A stretch of DNA of 64,000 bases from Paramecium octaurelia (taxonomy: Eukaryota > Ciliophora > Oligohymenophorea > Peniculida > Parameciidae), in contig CAJJDP010000094.1 in assembly GCA_905182995.1 (NCBI GenBank), forward strand, positions 102,119-166,118, read 5' to 3'. Numbering within the stretch: position 1 is the first letter of the stretch; each line of letters begins with the position of its first letter. Both the position numbers and the translations under genes were made by a program. The notes under the pieces were generated by a model. It was not told the origin of the DNA. It was given only the letters and a program-made list of their open reading frames with translations, and made no database searches. Below, piece by piece: positions 24,450 through 38,598 of the stretch.

Positions 24450-24961
24450 TTTTAACTTTAATATTTGATTTACTCTAATAATTATACTTCAGGGTTTCAA
24501 ACATTCTTTTATTTTAATCAATCTTATCATTTTACAGAATTTTTTAGGCACTAATGCCTCACTTCTGAGAGAAATATTTGATGTGCTCTCTAGGATTTAT
24601 TTCATCAAGAGTGTTCAATTTAATGATCTAACATTTCAATTAATAAATATAAATAATTCTTCAGTTTTTATGGGGATTAAGGAATAGCACTTTAATTCAT
24701 TTCACTATCATTCTTAAATTTTTAGGAAATTTATTTAGATGATTCATTCCCAGTGTTTAGATGGATTGGATTTCTAATAGAATTGGATAAGAGTAGCGTT
24801 ACTCACTGAATAATCTTGTTTTGTCACTTTTTTTTGTTCTTTCTTATAAATTATTTTCTCTACAATTCCTTTTCTTACCCTTCTAATATACCTAGTTAAC
24901 TATTCGTTTCGTTAAATAAAGAGGTCACCATTTTTTCGCTTTTTTCTTTTTCTAAAAATGA
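23383..24961 (+). CDS. Unresolved multi-exon membrane-protein gene (mostly inside a duplicated overlap)
   Basis: Strongly protein-like frames follow one another on the plus strand: GINKLTTLLIKQDVKLLIFY (about 23530), NLTLNLINWFQQWNWTLYYE (about 23930), LILNITFQIILSSIILLDVV (about 24020), YYIQITRDYQSFNIHIACTL (about 24300) and SLNNLVLSLFFVLSYKLFSL (about 24810). Each is interrupted by TGA or a frame change that short GT-AG introns could explain, but I could not fix a unique model. Several segments are long and hydrophobic, so a multi-pass membrane protein is likely. The part up to 24449 is repeated at 21805-23126. It may also be a decaying gene. Confidence 0.35.
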
Positions 24962-26961
24962 TTAAGTTAGACACTTATTGAAATTTTTTTTTTAATTTAT
25001 GTGGTTACAAGATTTTTATTATATGAGCTATTTCTTTACTCTATGAATTTGCATGATGAAATTATGTACTTTCAACTTAGTTAAATTAATTATATCTATC
25101 TATCAAATGTATTTATCTCAAATTTAATTGAAGCTATTTATTAAATCATTTCTATTTTTATTTTCTAGTGTTCACATACAAAAAAAGTTTCGAAAATTAT
25201 ATACAAGCTTAAAAATTTTATACTTCTAAACGAATGGTTTAGTTAATATAATATAATATAAATACTTTTATTTACCTTCTTTATTTTTCTTGATTTGTTT
25301 AACAATCTGAAATCTTTTGAGAGGAAGCAATCCTGAAAAATCCTCCTTTATTCTCTATAAAAGATATAATTGAATAAACTAATTATTAATATTTTTATTA
25401 ATTTTTATAGTTATCCTGATTCAATTTTTAAAGTATGTTTTATCAGATAGATGTATATAGTTAATAATTGTCTGGTGACTAAGTCATTTGTAAATAATAC
25501 TAAATTTCATATCGGCCTATCGAAAGCATATTATTTCTTATAACTTTGATACTCTAAACCTTCTTTTTTTAAAAAGTTCCATAGTATATTGTTCTTAAGA
25601 GATTACTTTATACCTTATTTCAATTTATGCTTTATATTTATTTTTATTAGTTTATATAAGTGAAATTAAAATTACAATTCTAATTGCATTATTATATTTA
25701 CTTTAATGCTTTAATTGCAAATAGAATGTTGGGTTGAAAACTATGATGAATACTATCTTCTTTTTAAAACTATATAACTATCTACTAAGCGTATCTATAT
25801 ATATCCTATTGTTTCATAGTGCAAATTCTTAAAAATGAGTTAGAAGAATTGTTATTTGCAAAAGGTTTACAAATAAAAGCTTAGAATATCTATCTTATGT
25901 ATCTATATTCATACATTTAAAGTTTAGAATATTTAAAAAAAGAAATATTTATTTATAGATTTTAATATTGTTATAAGAAAAATTGAATTTAAGTTGGCCA
26001 AACTTATTTATTGAAAAGATTTTTATCATTTATGAAAAATAAATAAAATTGAATAATAGGTTTCATTGAATAAAACATAGTAAAGAAATGATGATAGAAA
26101 TATTATTTGTTCTTCCAACTCTAAATATTTCAAAAATAGTTTTTTTAGAATTTTACAAAACAGAATCATGCGATTTAATGCAAATTTAAGTTTTAATTTT
26201 CATTTATTTGACTTAATAAGAATAATAAAAATAATAATAATAATATGTAGAGCAAGAACAGCTTTTTCTAGAACTTATTAATATGCAATGATCAAATTAT
26301 AAGAAATAATAAGTTGTCGATATTATTAGTTACAAAAAGAGTTTATTAACTATGTAAATTTATGAGATAAAATTGAGCCAGGTATCTATAAAAATTAATA
26401 AAAATATTAAAATGAAGCCAATAGAAATGTTTATTATTTTTTTGCAAGAATTTCTTAATTTCATAATTTTCAGGAATTTGAAAAAAAAATGTTAATGTAA
26501 TTCCCAATTTAAAATAAATGTAAACACATTTATCTTTTATTAATTTTTATATTTATTGAAAGCATGTAATTTGAAATTAAGACTCTTGCTTTGGTAATCC
26601 CTCCTATTAACTCATATTTTTATTTTTTCTACCAGTTGTTAATTAAAAATATAAAATCTATTCCTAAAAAATATCAGATACTTTTTAATATTATTTAAAT
26701 TTTATAGTAAATAGCTAACAGCTCATTAATATCAATCTTCCTTTATATTTTAGAATTCATTAGTAAATAATTAATTCATTTAGATTATATTATACTCTTT
26801 ATTGATTATACATGACAAATTAATAAAATATTTTTATTGCTTCTCTATTCCTTTGGTATTTTATTTAAAGTTTCAAATTATTATTTATTTATTTATTAAT
26901 GATTAAAATCGCTTCAAAACATATAAACGAGGATTATATTTTTCAGCGTTATATGGAAAAT
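24962..26961. other. 2-kb AT-rich stretch without a confident gene
   Basis: Very AT-rich. One plus-strand frame near 25735-26020 looks weakly protein-like, but it has no clear start or partner exon. No RNA gene or repeat is recognised. It serves as the upstream region of P2; the conserved 18-mer lies at its end. Confidence 0.3.
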
Positions 26962-26979
26962 TTTCATTTCTATTATTTT
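26962..26979 (+). promoter_or_regulatory. Conserved element upstream of P2
   Basis: TTTCATTTCTATTATTTT, 36 bp before the P2 start codon. Same element and similar spacing as at P1 and P3. Confidence 0.45.
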
Positions 26980-27014
26980 TAAATTTATGATTACGAGTTA
27001 TATTATTATTATTT

Positions 27015-30000
27015 ATGAGTATTTCTATCATTTACATCCTATTCGCCTTGCTTGATATTTCAAAATCCTAATGGTCTGCAGAGACCGCACTCCTATTCTA
27101 TAATTAGATATTTAACTAAACTCCTGATAGATATAATGTATTTTGGCAAAATTGGCATTTTACATAGTCGTCAGTCTCAACACCTGCAAATTTTATCACA
27201 TGCACAACTCCTTAAACAAGCCACATCACTTTAAATAGTTAAAATACAACTGCTAAATATAACTATAGTTGCACTTACGATTTTGGACATTATGTGACTA
27301 TAGATTTATTTTTTCAAGGTACATGGTTATCTTAAAATGTTTAATTTACAATAGGAACATTTTCAAAAACATATACCTACACCTCCCCTGCAAATTATCC
27401 TATGACTACTGGTTTTTGCAATACCATTCCTTTTGAAGTCAAAACTTGGAAATTTGCAATACCAAGTTTATAATCAGGCCAGCCCTAATTTATATCCCTA
27501 AATACTAATTCAGGTTAAGTTTCAATAAGTAATTTTGTTGTCTCAAGAATATTTTTTATATGCTATTCATCATGTAGTGAATGCACAGGTCCTTAATTTA
27601 ACCAATGTACTAGTTGCTATTACGGTACACCTACAAATAACATTTGTCCTTCTTGTCCATCTAATTAATACTATGAAAAATACTTTGGGTGCAAAGATAT
27701 TTGTGATATAGATTAATCATTATATTCAAAAGGATTTTGTAATAGGTTTGAAGGTAAAATTTTTAATAAAAATATCATAGTTAGAACAATAAAAGCCGAA
27801 GTTGGTTATACGGATTCTTAAAATATATATTGGTTTGAAATATATGATCCATAAAATATCGACACCTCTTCAAAAAGAATACTTACTAAATAATTATTTG
27901 GAATTTTTAGATTTAATTCGGGCTTTTATAGATTTTTCAAATAAAACTACTACTCTATTGGATACGATTTATTGGGATTTAAAATTAGAATTGTTGCATT
28001 TAATGATATTCCAATTAATTGTGGAATTAAGTTTATGATTAATAATACTTATTACGGGTCTATTTATCGAAATTAATCTGGAATTCAAACACATATATTC
28101 AAAATCTATGAAACTCAGTTAACTGGTTCATACTTAAACTATTCATCAAGCAAGGCTTATGACTTAATTACATATTTTGGTATTCCAAAATATTCATTTT
28201 TATTTTCAGCAACAGGGAATTATACGTAAATATCAATATTAAAATTAGTGATAACACAGCAGGGTGGGCAATTTCAAATATCATAATTACTTAAGGATTT
28301 TGCCATGAAAATTGTAGATGGTGTAATGTACCATTTATATGTGAGACCTGTGATTATGGATACTATATATATAGAGATGGTAGTTGTATATACAGTTGCT
28401 CATCTCCATATTAGAAATAAATTGGCGCTTATTGCTAAGATTATGATGATGAAACACCTTGTATCATATAATATTATATGTAGACTCTTAATATTTAGTT
28501 GAAGAATATCATAATGTAGCAGGCGACCCAGAATAATTTTCATAATATACTTTAATGTCTTAAAGTGGATCAAACTTTTTAAAAGGTTTAGATATCTATT
28601 ATTCATTTTGTAATGGAATTAGAGTCTTTGGAGGACCTTTTGTATGGGCTTAAGCTAAATTCTAAAGGGTTCATAATATAATCAATCCACATCACAGTAT
28701 TACTATTGCATTTTATATTTTATATGGACCATCATTCCCTTCAGATGGACAATTTATATATACAATTGAAAATAATACACCAGTCTCTAAATCAACTGCA
28801 AGTTATTATTCAACTTATTATGAAGGTTAGAAATACGATAAAATATATGAAAAAATCCTTCATAATACAAATACATTAACAATAACTTGGGAATGCTTTG
28901 GACCAAATAATGAACCAATCAAGGCATACTGTGGATACTATAATTATTACATTGCTGTTCATAATTGCTAACCTTATTGCTTATAATGTTCAGATTAATC
29001 TACATGTACTCAATGGAACAACACATATGATTCTAATATCGTTAAATTTTCTTAAGCGGAATGTTTGAGTAATCAATATTATGATAAAGAATCCTTAAGC
29101 TGTTTAACTTGTCCATCATCTTGTTTAACTTGCACATCTAAACTTAATTGTTAAACATGTTAATCAACATATACATAATCTAAATTAAGATGTACTTGCA
29201 CTATACATTAATATGAAGATTCAAATTAATGTTTTGATTGTCCTATTGAATGCAATTAATGTTTAACTTCTACTAATTGTATAGAATGCTTAACTACTAA
29301 TAATAGACAATTATCCAATGGGTAATGTATTTGTATTGATGGATATTATCCTATTGTGTCAAATGCTTAATGTTAATTATGCCATTAATTTTGTAAAACT
29401 TGCACTGGAGCAACATCTGATGAATGTTTAACATGCAATGATATTGTTAATATTGAAAAGGTAGGATCAACTTGTAGATGTCCAGCAGGCAAGTCTTATT
29501 AATATACAACAAAAACTTGTTCATCTTGTCATTTATCGTGCTAAACTTGCTTTAGAACCACAATTGATGGTTGTTTAACATGTGATTCTACTGTAAATAG
29601 ATTATTAAAAGGGTTAAAATGTGTTTGTGCACCTGGTTATTATGAATTAAGTAATGTTTGTACAAGTATATTTAATAATCATATTATAGGTTGTCCAATT
29701 ACAGAAACAACCTCTCTTAGCTAATGTTATAAATTATGTAATAATAATTAATTGATTTGGCATACTGTTACTTGTAGTTCTTGTGATACTGGATTTCAAT
29801 TGGTGTCTGGAGAATGTCAACCTATTTGTGGAGATTTATAAATTAAAGGATATGAATAATGTGAAGACAGTAATACACTCTTTAATGATTTATGCTATAA
29901 TTGCTAATTTTAATGTCCAGCTCATTGTTTAACTTGTGATTCATCCACTACTTTACCTTGTCCTGATATTTGTGGGGATGGAATCATTACAGGAGTAGAA

Positions 30001-33000
30001 GAATGCGAAGATGGGAATACTATTTAATATGATGGATGTTTTAATTGTAAATATTAATGTTAGCCTGCATGTACAAAGTGTATAAAAGGACTTTGTTTTG
30101 AGTGTGCTACTGGGGGTTGGTATATCGATCCATTAGTTACTCCTTGGTAATGTAAAGAAAAATGTGGAGATGGGCTAATTGTTGGAAGTGAATAATGCGA
30201 AGATGGAAACACTTCTGATACGGATGGGTGCAAAGATTGTAAGTATTTCTGTAGAATTGGTTGTTCTTCTTGTGATTATACAACCAATACATGCTTAAGT
30301 TGTGAATTCCCTGGGTTTACTCCTATCTCTTACTATTGTAAAAATGTATGTGGAGATCGCATAGTCGTAGTCGATCCTTATGGATTCTATTCAGAGCAAT
30401 GTGAGGATGGTAATATAACTAATTATGATGGCTGCAGTAGCTCTTGTTACTTTTAGTGCCAACCAGCAACTATTTGCATAAATTGTGTAAATAATAGATG
30501 TGAAGAATGCGCTACTGGATATTAACTTTCTGATGAAAAAGTATGTAAACCAATTTGTGGGGATTCTATGATTGTGGTTGGTGAATAATGTGAGAACTCA
30601 TTTATATTACCCTATAAAGGTTGTAATAATTGCTAAGCGAGATGTTAAACTTCTTGCCTCACTTGTAGTACTACTGGACTTGGTTGTCAATCATGTAAAA
30701 CTGGTTACAATAGAATTGATTATTTATGTTATTCAATCTGTGGAGATAAAATAATAACTGAGGATGAATAATGTGATGATGGCAATTTAATTATTGGAGA
30801 TGGATGCCATTTCTGTCAATTTAGTTGTTAGGACTCATGTCTTTATTGTCTTTAAGGAATTTGTTACGATTGTTAAGAAGGATATTAATTAATATAATCT
30901 AAATGTTACTCTATCTGTGGAGATGGTCTTTAGAAAAATAATGAATAATGTGATTAATAGATATAAATTCAAGATAGTCTAAAATTAAATTAAAATTGTG
31001 ATGCCAATTGCATAAGTTGTTTAGAAGGGATATGTGATTTATGTTTATAAGGAAACTATTTGTTCAACAATGAATGCATTTCAAATCATATAACAATTAT
31101 ATATGTTGGTAATGATGGTATCAACTTATGTGGGGATTCTAAACTTATGGATAATGAAGAATGTGAAGATAATAATATTAATCCTTTCTATGGGTGCCAT
31201 AATTGTAAATTTTAATGTGATATCAATTGCGTTGATTGTTAATTTGGAAAATGCTAGAGATGTGTTCTTGGTTTTTTAGTAAATACTAATAATTTATGTG
31301 AGCCAGAATGTGGAGATGGCATAGTGGTACCATTTTCAAAAGAGTAATGTGATGATGATAATGAGGGGTGTGTTAATTGTAAATTTAAGTGTTAAAATTA
31401 TTGTAGTTTATGCGATTTACAATATTGTTTAAAATGTGAAATAGGCCTTTTTCCTTAAGAAAATTTTTGTATATCTATTTGTGGAGATGGAATTGTAATT
31501 AATGAATATGAAGAATGCGATGATTAAAATGAATAACCTTTTGATGGATGTTATGAATGCAAATTTTAATGTACAAAATATTGTCAAATATGCAACAAAG
31601 GGGAGTGTCTTTTATGCGATAATGATTATGCCCTATAAAATAATTAATGTTTCTTAAATATAGATTATGATGATCTTAATTCTAGTAATAACAATACAAG
31701 TAGTTATGGTTAAAATCCAGAATGGCTGTCATTAAATGAAAATATGATATGCAGAAAATAGGAATGTGTATATTCTAGAAAACCCAGTATGAAACTTACT
31801 TATAAAATGTAATTCTATGCTCTTTAGTAAATTGAGATTACATTTGATTAAGAAGTCAAATTTAGTGATTAGGTTTAAAAAGACAAAAATTTATTTGACA
31901 TAAGCATTAAGGACTTAGATTCCAAGTATTATAATATCACGATCAATTCGATTTAGGATATCTCATTTGATCTTTAACATGCTTAGTATTAGGTTTAAAT
32001 TGAATTATTTTAATAGCTTTAAACAAAAACAATTCTTTAAGTTTAGTTGAATCAAGATATTATTAACTCAAATAATTAAACACTTTTTAATCCCAATTAA
32101 TCAATGACTCTATAAACACCAAAAATAATGTCTGAATAATTAAGATTAGTATCTATTTATGCTTAATAATCCAATAAAGCATTCATGATTGGAGCAATAT
32201 TAATTTGTGTTATTTCTTTAGTTTCTGGTGAAAGTTCTTTTGTTGTTGAAACCTTAAATCTATTGTAATATCAATCATTCTTAAGATTTATTAATGTTGA
32301 CTATCCTGAAAACCTCTACATATATTTTTAAGCATAAGAATTGCTATCTATATCAAATTATTTACAACTTTTTTAAATTGATGATTATTTAAATTTAATA
32401 ACAAGAAAAGAAATATAAATTGATCTTAATGGAAAATTTTAATAATATAATGTAGAAGCTGATCTTTTTACCAATATTTTACCACAATTAATTTCATGTT
32501 TAGTATTGGTAACACTACTTTATTTTGCAGAAAATCTTTATAATAAACTATTTAGATTAAGTAAATATATGAGACATCTTTAACATCAAAAAACACTATT
32601 ATCAAAGATGTTAATTGCAATTATTAACTTAATACTAATTTTTAAAAATTGCTTCAAATCATTAATGAAAACTAAATATTTCTAGAATTATGATTAAATA
32701 ATACAACTTATTTATGTTAACTCATGGGATTTGATATTTAAAGTGATTCTGTAACTTCATTATTGTAAAATCGACAATTTGAGAAGTATTATAACTACTG
32801 TTTTTGCAAGTTTAATATTTTTCACCTGCATAAGTTTGTTATTAAAATCTTTTAGTTTATGCAGCTATCCTAAGAAAAATACTGTATTATCAAATCTTGA
32901 AATAAAATTTATTGCCTTAGATGTTTCCAGAGCTATTTTCTTCCATAGCATATTAATTCTATTCTAAGAATAATAAATTTTGTAATGCTTACTAATATCT

Positions 33001-33312
33001 ATAAGTAGTATAGCTTAATGTTGCATAATCTACAAATATAAATTATGCTCTTAATTTGATAGGATCATATTCTTAATAATTGAAGGTGTTTTAACAGTAT
33101 TTAGTTTAACCTTATTTTTATATTTTGATATTGGCGAGGTTTATTTTTCTTATGAGAACAAAATTACTTTAGGATTTATTCAGATGGGATTTTTAATTAT
33201 GTGTCTTGGAATGATTTTTGTAAAACAACTCTTTCCAAAAATATAAAAAATTTGGAAGTTAGTTTGTAAAAAAAGGAAAATAAAGCTTGCTAGTAGTTAA
33301 TTATTTTCATGA
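27015..33312 (+). CDS. P2: large cysteine-rich multi-pass receptor-like protein (2074 aa)
   Basis: ATG 27015, TGA 33310-33312; introns 27754-27780, 28226-28248 and 28461-28483 (27, 23, 23 nt) give exactly 2075 codons. Signal peptide MSISIIYILFALLDISKS; an N-terminal region shared with P1/P3; from about residue 600 a furin/TNFR-like Cys-rich stalk (CLTCPSSCLTCTSKLNCQTC); then about ten repeats of the CGDG...EECEDGN...GC type (e.g. CGDGIITGVEECEDGN), matching the Myxococcus cysteine-rich repeat family; then an extracellular region and about seven hydrophobic helices from 32180 on (MIGAILICVISLVSG, LISCLVLVTLLYFAE, IEGVLTVFSLTLFLYF, FIQMGFLIMCLGMIFV). It is likely a cell-surface or ciliary membrane protein; ligand unknown. 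The TGA may be inside an intron, since the same frame stays open for 156 more codons. The last 1.3 kb is repeated after the N gap. Confidence 0.82.
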
Positions 33313-33768
33313 GTCAAGATTTATATTTATTATAAATATTAAATTATCACTAATTTTTAATATAAGATATAATTATCTAATAAAATTATTAACAAAGAAT
33401 AAAGTATTATAATTAAATATACATAATTATCATTAAGGCTTCTAACTATAATAATCTATAGTCCTTTACACTTTGGATTTATCTATTATTTTTTATCATC
33501 TATTGATCTTAGGGATTCAAATAGCATCTTTTATTGCACTTATCAATATAGTAATATGTTTTTCATATTATTACTTTAATCTTAGCCCGATCATCTTCAA
33601 TGCTCTATGGTAATGAGAATTCTAAAAGGTAATTTAGATTTTGAAAATTAATTGATTGAGATTAAAAGAATGATTTATTTTCATTTAACTAAGTTTTATT
33701 CCATTTCCTCAAGTTATTTATAATACTTATAACAATTATTAAAATAAAATTATTTTTTGTTTTTTGAT

Positions 33769-34049
33769 NNNNNNNNNNNNNNNNNNNNNNNNNNNNNNNN
33801 NNNNNNNNNNNNNNNNNNNNNNNNNNNNNNNNNNNNNNNNNNNNNNNNNNNNNNNNNNNNNNNNNNNNNNNNNNNNNNNNNNNNNNNNNNNNNNNNNNNN
33901 NNNNNNNNNNNNNNNNNNNNNNNNNNNNNNNNNNNNNNNNNNNNNNNNNNNNNNNNNNNNNNNNNNNNNNNNNNNNNNNNNNNNNNNNNNNNNNNNNNNN
34001 NNNNNNNNNNNNNNNNNNNNNNNNNNNNNNNNNNNNNNNNNNNNNNNNN
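33769..34049. other. Assembly gap (281 N)
   Basis: A run of N between two overlapping contigs. It should disappear when the overlap is merged. Confidence 0.95.
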
Positions 34050-35381
34050 GCTTAGTATTAGGTTTAAATTGAATTATTTTAATAGCTTTAAACAAAAACA
34101 ATTCTTTAAGTTTAGTTGAATCAAGATATTATTAACTCAAATAATTAAACACTTTTTAATCCCAATTAATCAATGACTCTATAAACACCAAAAATAATGT
34201 CTGAATAATTAAGATTAGTATCTATTTATGCTTAATAATCCAATAAAGCATTCATGATTGGAGCAATATTAATTTGTGTTATTTCTTTAGTTTCTGGTGA
34301 AAGTTCTTTTGTTGTTGAAACCTTAAATCTATTGTAATATCAATCATTCTTAAGATTTATTAATGTTGACTATCCTGAAAACCTCTACATATATTTTTAA
34401 GCATAAGAATTGCTATCTATATCAAATTATTTACAACTTTTTTAAATTGATGATTATTTAAATTTAATAACAAGAAAAGAAATATAAATTGATCTTAATG
34501 GAAAATTTTAATAATATAATGTAGAAGCTGATCTTTTTACCAATATTTTACCACAATTAATTTCATGTTTAGTATTGGTAACACTACTTTATTTTGCAGA
34601 AAATCTTTATAATAAACTATTTAGATTAAGTAAATATATGAGACATCTTTAACATCAAAAAACACTATTATCAAAGATGTTAATTGCAATTATTAACTTA
34701 ATACTAATTTTTAAAAATTGCTTCAAATCATTAATGAAAACTAAATATTTCTAGAATTATGATTAAATAATACAACTTATTTATGTTAACTCATGGGATT
34801 TGATATTTAAAGTGATTCTGTAACTTCATTATTGTAAAATCGACAATTTGAGAAGTATTATAACTACTGTTTTTGCAAGTTTAATATTTTTCACCTGCAT
34901 AAGTTTGTTATTAAAATCTTTTAGTTTATGCAGCTATCCTAAGAAAAATACTGTATTATCAAATCTTGAAATAAAATTTATTGCCTTAGATGTTTCCAGA
35001 GCTATTTTCTTCCATAGCATATTAATTCTATTCTAAGAATAATAAATTTTGTAATGCTTACTAATATCTATAAGTAGTATAGCTTAATGTTGCATAATCT
35101 ACAAATATAAATTATGCTCTTAATTTGATAGGATCATATTCTTAATAATTGAAGGTGTTTTAACAGTATTTAGTTTAACCTTATTTTTATATTTTGATAT
35201 TGGCGAGGTTTATTTTTCTTATGAGAACAAAATTACTTTAGGATTTATTCAGATGGGATTTTTAATTATGTGTCTTGGAATGATTTTTGTAAAACAACTC
35301 TTTCCAAAAATATAAAAAATTTGGAAGTTAGTTTGTAAAAAAAGGAAAATAAAGCTTGCTAGTAGTTAATTATTTTCATGA
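34050..35381 (+). CDS. Artefactual second copy of the P2 3' end
   Basis: Identical by inspection to P2 from 31981 to its TGA: the last extracellular segment and all membrane helices of P2, without a start. It is not an independent gene but the start of the next contig. TGA at 35379-35381. Confidence 0.8.
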
Positions 35382-36298
35382 GTCAAGATTTATATTTATT
35401 ATAAATATTAAATTATCACTAATTTTTAATATAAGATATAATTATCTAATAAAATTATTAACAAAGAATAAAGTATTATAATTAAATATACATAATTATC
35501 ATTAAGGCTTCTAACTATAATAATCTATAGTCCTTTACACTTTGGATTTATCTATTATTTTTTATCATCTATTGATCTTAGGGATTCAAATAGCATCTTT
35601 TATTGCACTTATCAATATAGTAATATGTTTTTCATATTATTACTTTAATCTTAGCCCGATCATCTTCAATGCTCTATGGTAATGAGAATTCTAAAAGGTA
35701 ATTTAGATTTTGAAAATTAATTGATTGAGATTAAAAGAATGATTTATTTTCATTTAACTAAGTTTTATTCCATTTCCTCAAGTTATTTATAATACTTATA
35801 ACAATTATTAAAATAAAATTATTTTTTGTTTTTTGATCAATAACTATACTGAATTTGATTTTTAATTACGTTATCTAGTTCATTTCTTATTATTTATTTG
35901 TTCTATTCAACTCTTTATTTATAAGTTTCAGAAATTTTTTCATTTTATTTAATTTATTGTTCCTTTCAGTTAAAATATTTCTATATTCTGATTCATAATT
36001 TTCAAATTAAGTTTATTAATCAACTGCAATTCACTACAAAATAAAGTAAAATTTATAAGAACAATTGCTAGATTTACTAAAATAATTGTAGATGAAAATT
36101 CAAAACAATTTTTTACTCTGATTTAACTAGTAAATATTTGAAAAATTCATTTTCAAACAAATGCCAAATATAAAAAATACTTTATTGCTAAATCTGAGAC
36201 CAGTAAAAACAATAATGTATATTATAATAGTATCTATGAATTAATAGTGTAACAACTTGAAATAAAATAAAGTAAGCCGTATTTTAAAACATAGGTGA
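35382..36298 (+). other. Region after P2 with further protein-like frames
   Basis: Directly after the P2 stop the same frame remains open for 156 codons up to TGA 35850-35852 and contains natural-looking protein (MVMRILKGNLDFENQLIEIK, SSSYLQYLQQLLKQNYF). A second stretch (FLIIYLFYSTLYLQVSEIFS, about 35890) follows in another frame. This is either a C-terminal continuation of P2 behind a hidden intron or a separate gene with unrecognised start. Confidence 0.4.
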
Positions 36299-38598
36299 AA
36301 TAGCAGTGGATTTACAAGAGGAAAAGAAGATTCAGCCAAATTTGAAGGTAGCAAAGTGGCTATATTTCTGAATGATCTGTAAAAAATACAAAATAAGATT
36401 GCTTATTTTCAATAGAAGTACTAAATACAAAGATTCTTTGTGGAGAAATACTAATATTAATAGTATTTATAATATCAGAAATTATTATTAACTTTTAAAG
36501 AAAAAGTAATCATCACAACAACAGAAGAAATAAAAGATTAATTTTAAGAAAAAATATTAAAACTAGAAATCAAAGGTCTAACAAAAGCACCTGAATTTAA
36601 AACAAAACTCACAACCCTTCATTCATAATATAAAATAACGCAGATTCAAAAATTATTTGATAAAATCAAAGCAACAATCAGAAAAGAGATAAAAGGCTCA
36701 ATTGAACATAGAAATATACCCAAAGCTGATTCATATAGACAAGATAGTATTAATTGGAGTAGCAGAAAAATAATGTTAAATCGGCAGCCTCTGAAACATT
36801 GCATATTAGTTTGGATTAAAAAATAATTTATTTTATTCTGATATTTAATAAATGAATTAAATAAGTTTAAGAAATCTTAAATAATTATGCTAAATGAGTC
36901 AAAGCTCGCTATTTTCATATATAGAATTAGAATCAAATAGAATCTTTTTAAATTTTTAATTAAATTCTCTAAAGTTCTCAAAGAGAATGATTCATATTCA
37001 TACTAATAAATTTATTCTTAATTAAGAATTTAAATTACTTTTAAATCTCAAATTTCATTCCTTTCTATTTATTGCTTTTCAGATTTATTATTTTCTGAAA
37101 TCAAATTTAATAATTCATCTCTGAGGTTAATATAAAAATTACCGGGTTNAATTTAGATTTTGAAAATTAATTGATTGAGATTAAAAGAATGATTTATTTT
37201 CATTTAACTAAGTTTTATTCCATTTCCTCAAGTTATTTATAATACTTATAACAATTATTAAAATAAAATTATTTTTTGTTTTTTGATCAATAACTATACT
37301 GAATTTGATTTTTAATTACGTTATCTAGTTCATTTCTTATTATTTATTTGTTCTATTCAACTCTTTATTTATAAGTTTCAGAAATTTTTTCATTTTATTT
37401 AATTTATTGTTCCTTTCAGTTAAAATATTTCTATATTCTGATTCATAATTTTCAAATTAAGTTTATTAATCAACTGCAATTCACTACAAAATAAAGTAAA
37501 ATTTATAAGAACAATTGCTAGATTTACTAAAATAATTGTAGATGAAAATTCAAAACAATTTTTTACTCTGATTTAACTAGTAAATATTTGAAAAATTCAT
37601 TTTCAAACAAATGCCAAATATAAAAAATACTTTATTGCTAAATCTGAGACCAGTAAAAACAATAATGTATATTATAATAGTATCTATGAATTAATAGTGT
37701 AACAACTTGAAATAAAATAAAGTAAGCCGTATTTTAAAACATAGGTGAAATAGCAGTGGATTTACAAGAGGAAAAGAAGATTCAGCCAAATTTGAAGGTA
37801 GCAAAGTGGCTATATTTCTGAATGATCTGTAAAAAATACAAAATAAGATTGCTTATTTTCAATAGAAGTACTAAATACAAAGATTCTTTGTGGAGAAATA
37901 CTAATATTAATAGTATTTATAATATCAGAAATTATTATTAACTTTTAAAGAAAAAGTAATCATCACAACAACAGAAGAAATAAAAGATTAATTTTAAGAA
38001 AAAATATTAAAACTAGAAATCAAAGGTCTAACAAAAGCACCTGAATTTAAAACAAAACTCACAACCCTTCATTCATAATATAAAATAACGCAGATTCAAA
38101 AATTATTTGATAAAATCAAAGCAACAATCAGAAAAGAGATAAAAGGCTCAATTGAACATAGAAATATACCCAAAGCTGATTCATATAGACAAGATAGTAT
38201 TAATTGGAGTAGCAGAAAAATAATGTTAAATCGGCAGCCTCTGAAACATTGCATATTAGTTTGGATTAAAAAATAATTTATTTTATTCTGATATTTAATA
38301 AATGAATTAAATAAGTTTAAGAAATCTTAAATAATTATGCTAAATGAGTCAAAGCTCGCTATTTTCATATATAGAATTAGAATCAAATAGAATCTTTTTA
38401 AATTTTTAATTAAATTCTCTAAAGTTCTCAAAGAGAATGATTCATATTCATACTAATAAATTTATTCTTAATTAAGAATTTAAATTACTTTTAAATCTCA
38501 AATTTCATTCCTTTCTATTTATTGCTTTTCAGATTTATTATTTTCTGAAATCAAATTTAATAATTCATCTCTGAGGTTAATATAAAAATTACCGGGTT
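35700..38598. repeat. Unmerged contig overlap: 1449-bp direct duplication around N at 37149
   Basis: 35700-37148 equals 37150-38598 (from aatttagattttgaaaatta to attaccgggtt). Single-N join, same signature as the other overlaps. Confidence 0.85.
36299..36841 (+). CDS. Open exon, charged helical protein (about 180 codons)
   Basis: The frame is open from 36299 to TGA 36839-36841. The sequence is lysine/glutamate/glutamine-rich and convincingly protein-like (FTRGKEDSAKFEGSKVAIFL, TTEEIKDQFQEKILKLEIKG, KIKATIRKEIKGSIEHRNIP). It has no ATG at its start and no membrane segment, so it is probably an internal or 3' exon of a longer plus-strand gene, possibly the cytoplasmic tail of P2. An identical copy at 37749-38291 is the contig overlap. 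An alternative frame (from about 36363) is richer in Q/K and less convincing. Confidence 0.4.

Larger units (their letters stand above)
31981..35837. repeat. Unmerged contig overlap: 1788-bp direct duplication around the N gap
   Basis: 31981-33768 equals 34050-35837, starting gcttagtattagg and ending ttttttgat. The Ns at 33769-34049 are thus not a real gap: the two contigs overlap by 1788 bp and the sequence is continuous from 33768 to 35838. Confidence 0.85.

Noticed and set aside
33739..34119. Frames spanning the N gap.
   Set aside because: They are translations of unknown bases, and the gap itself is an unmerged overlap.
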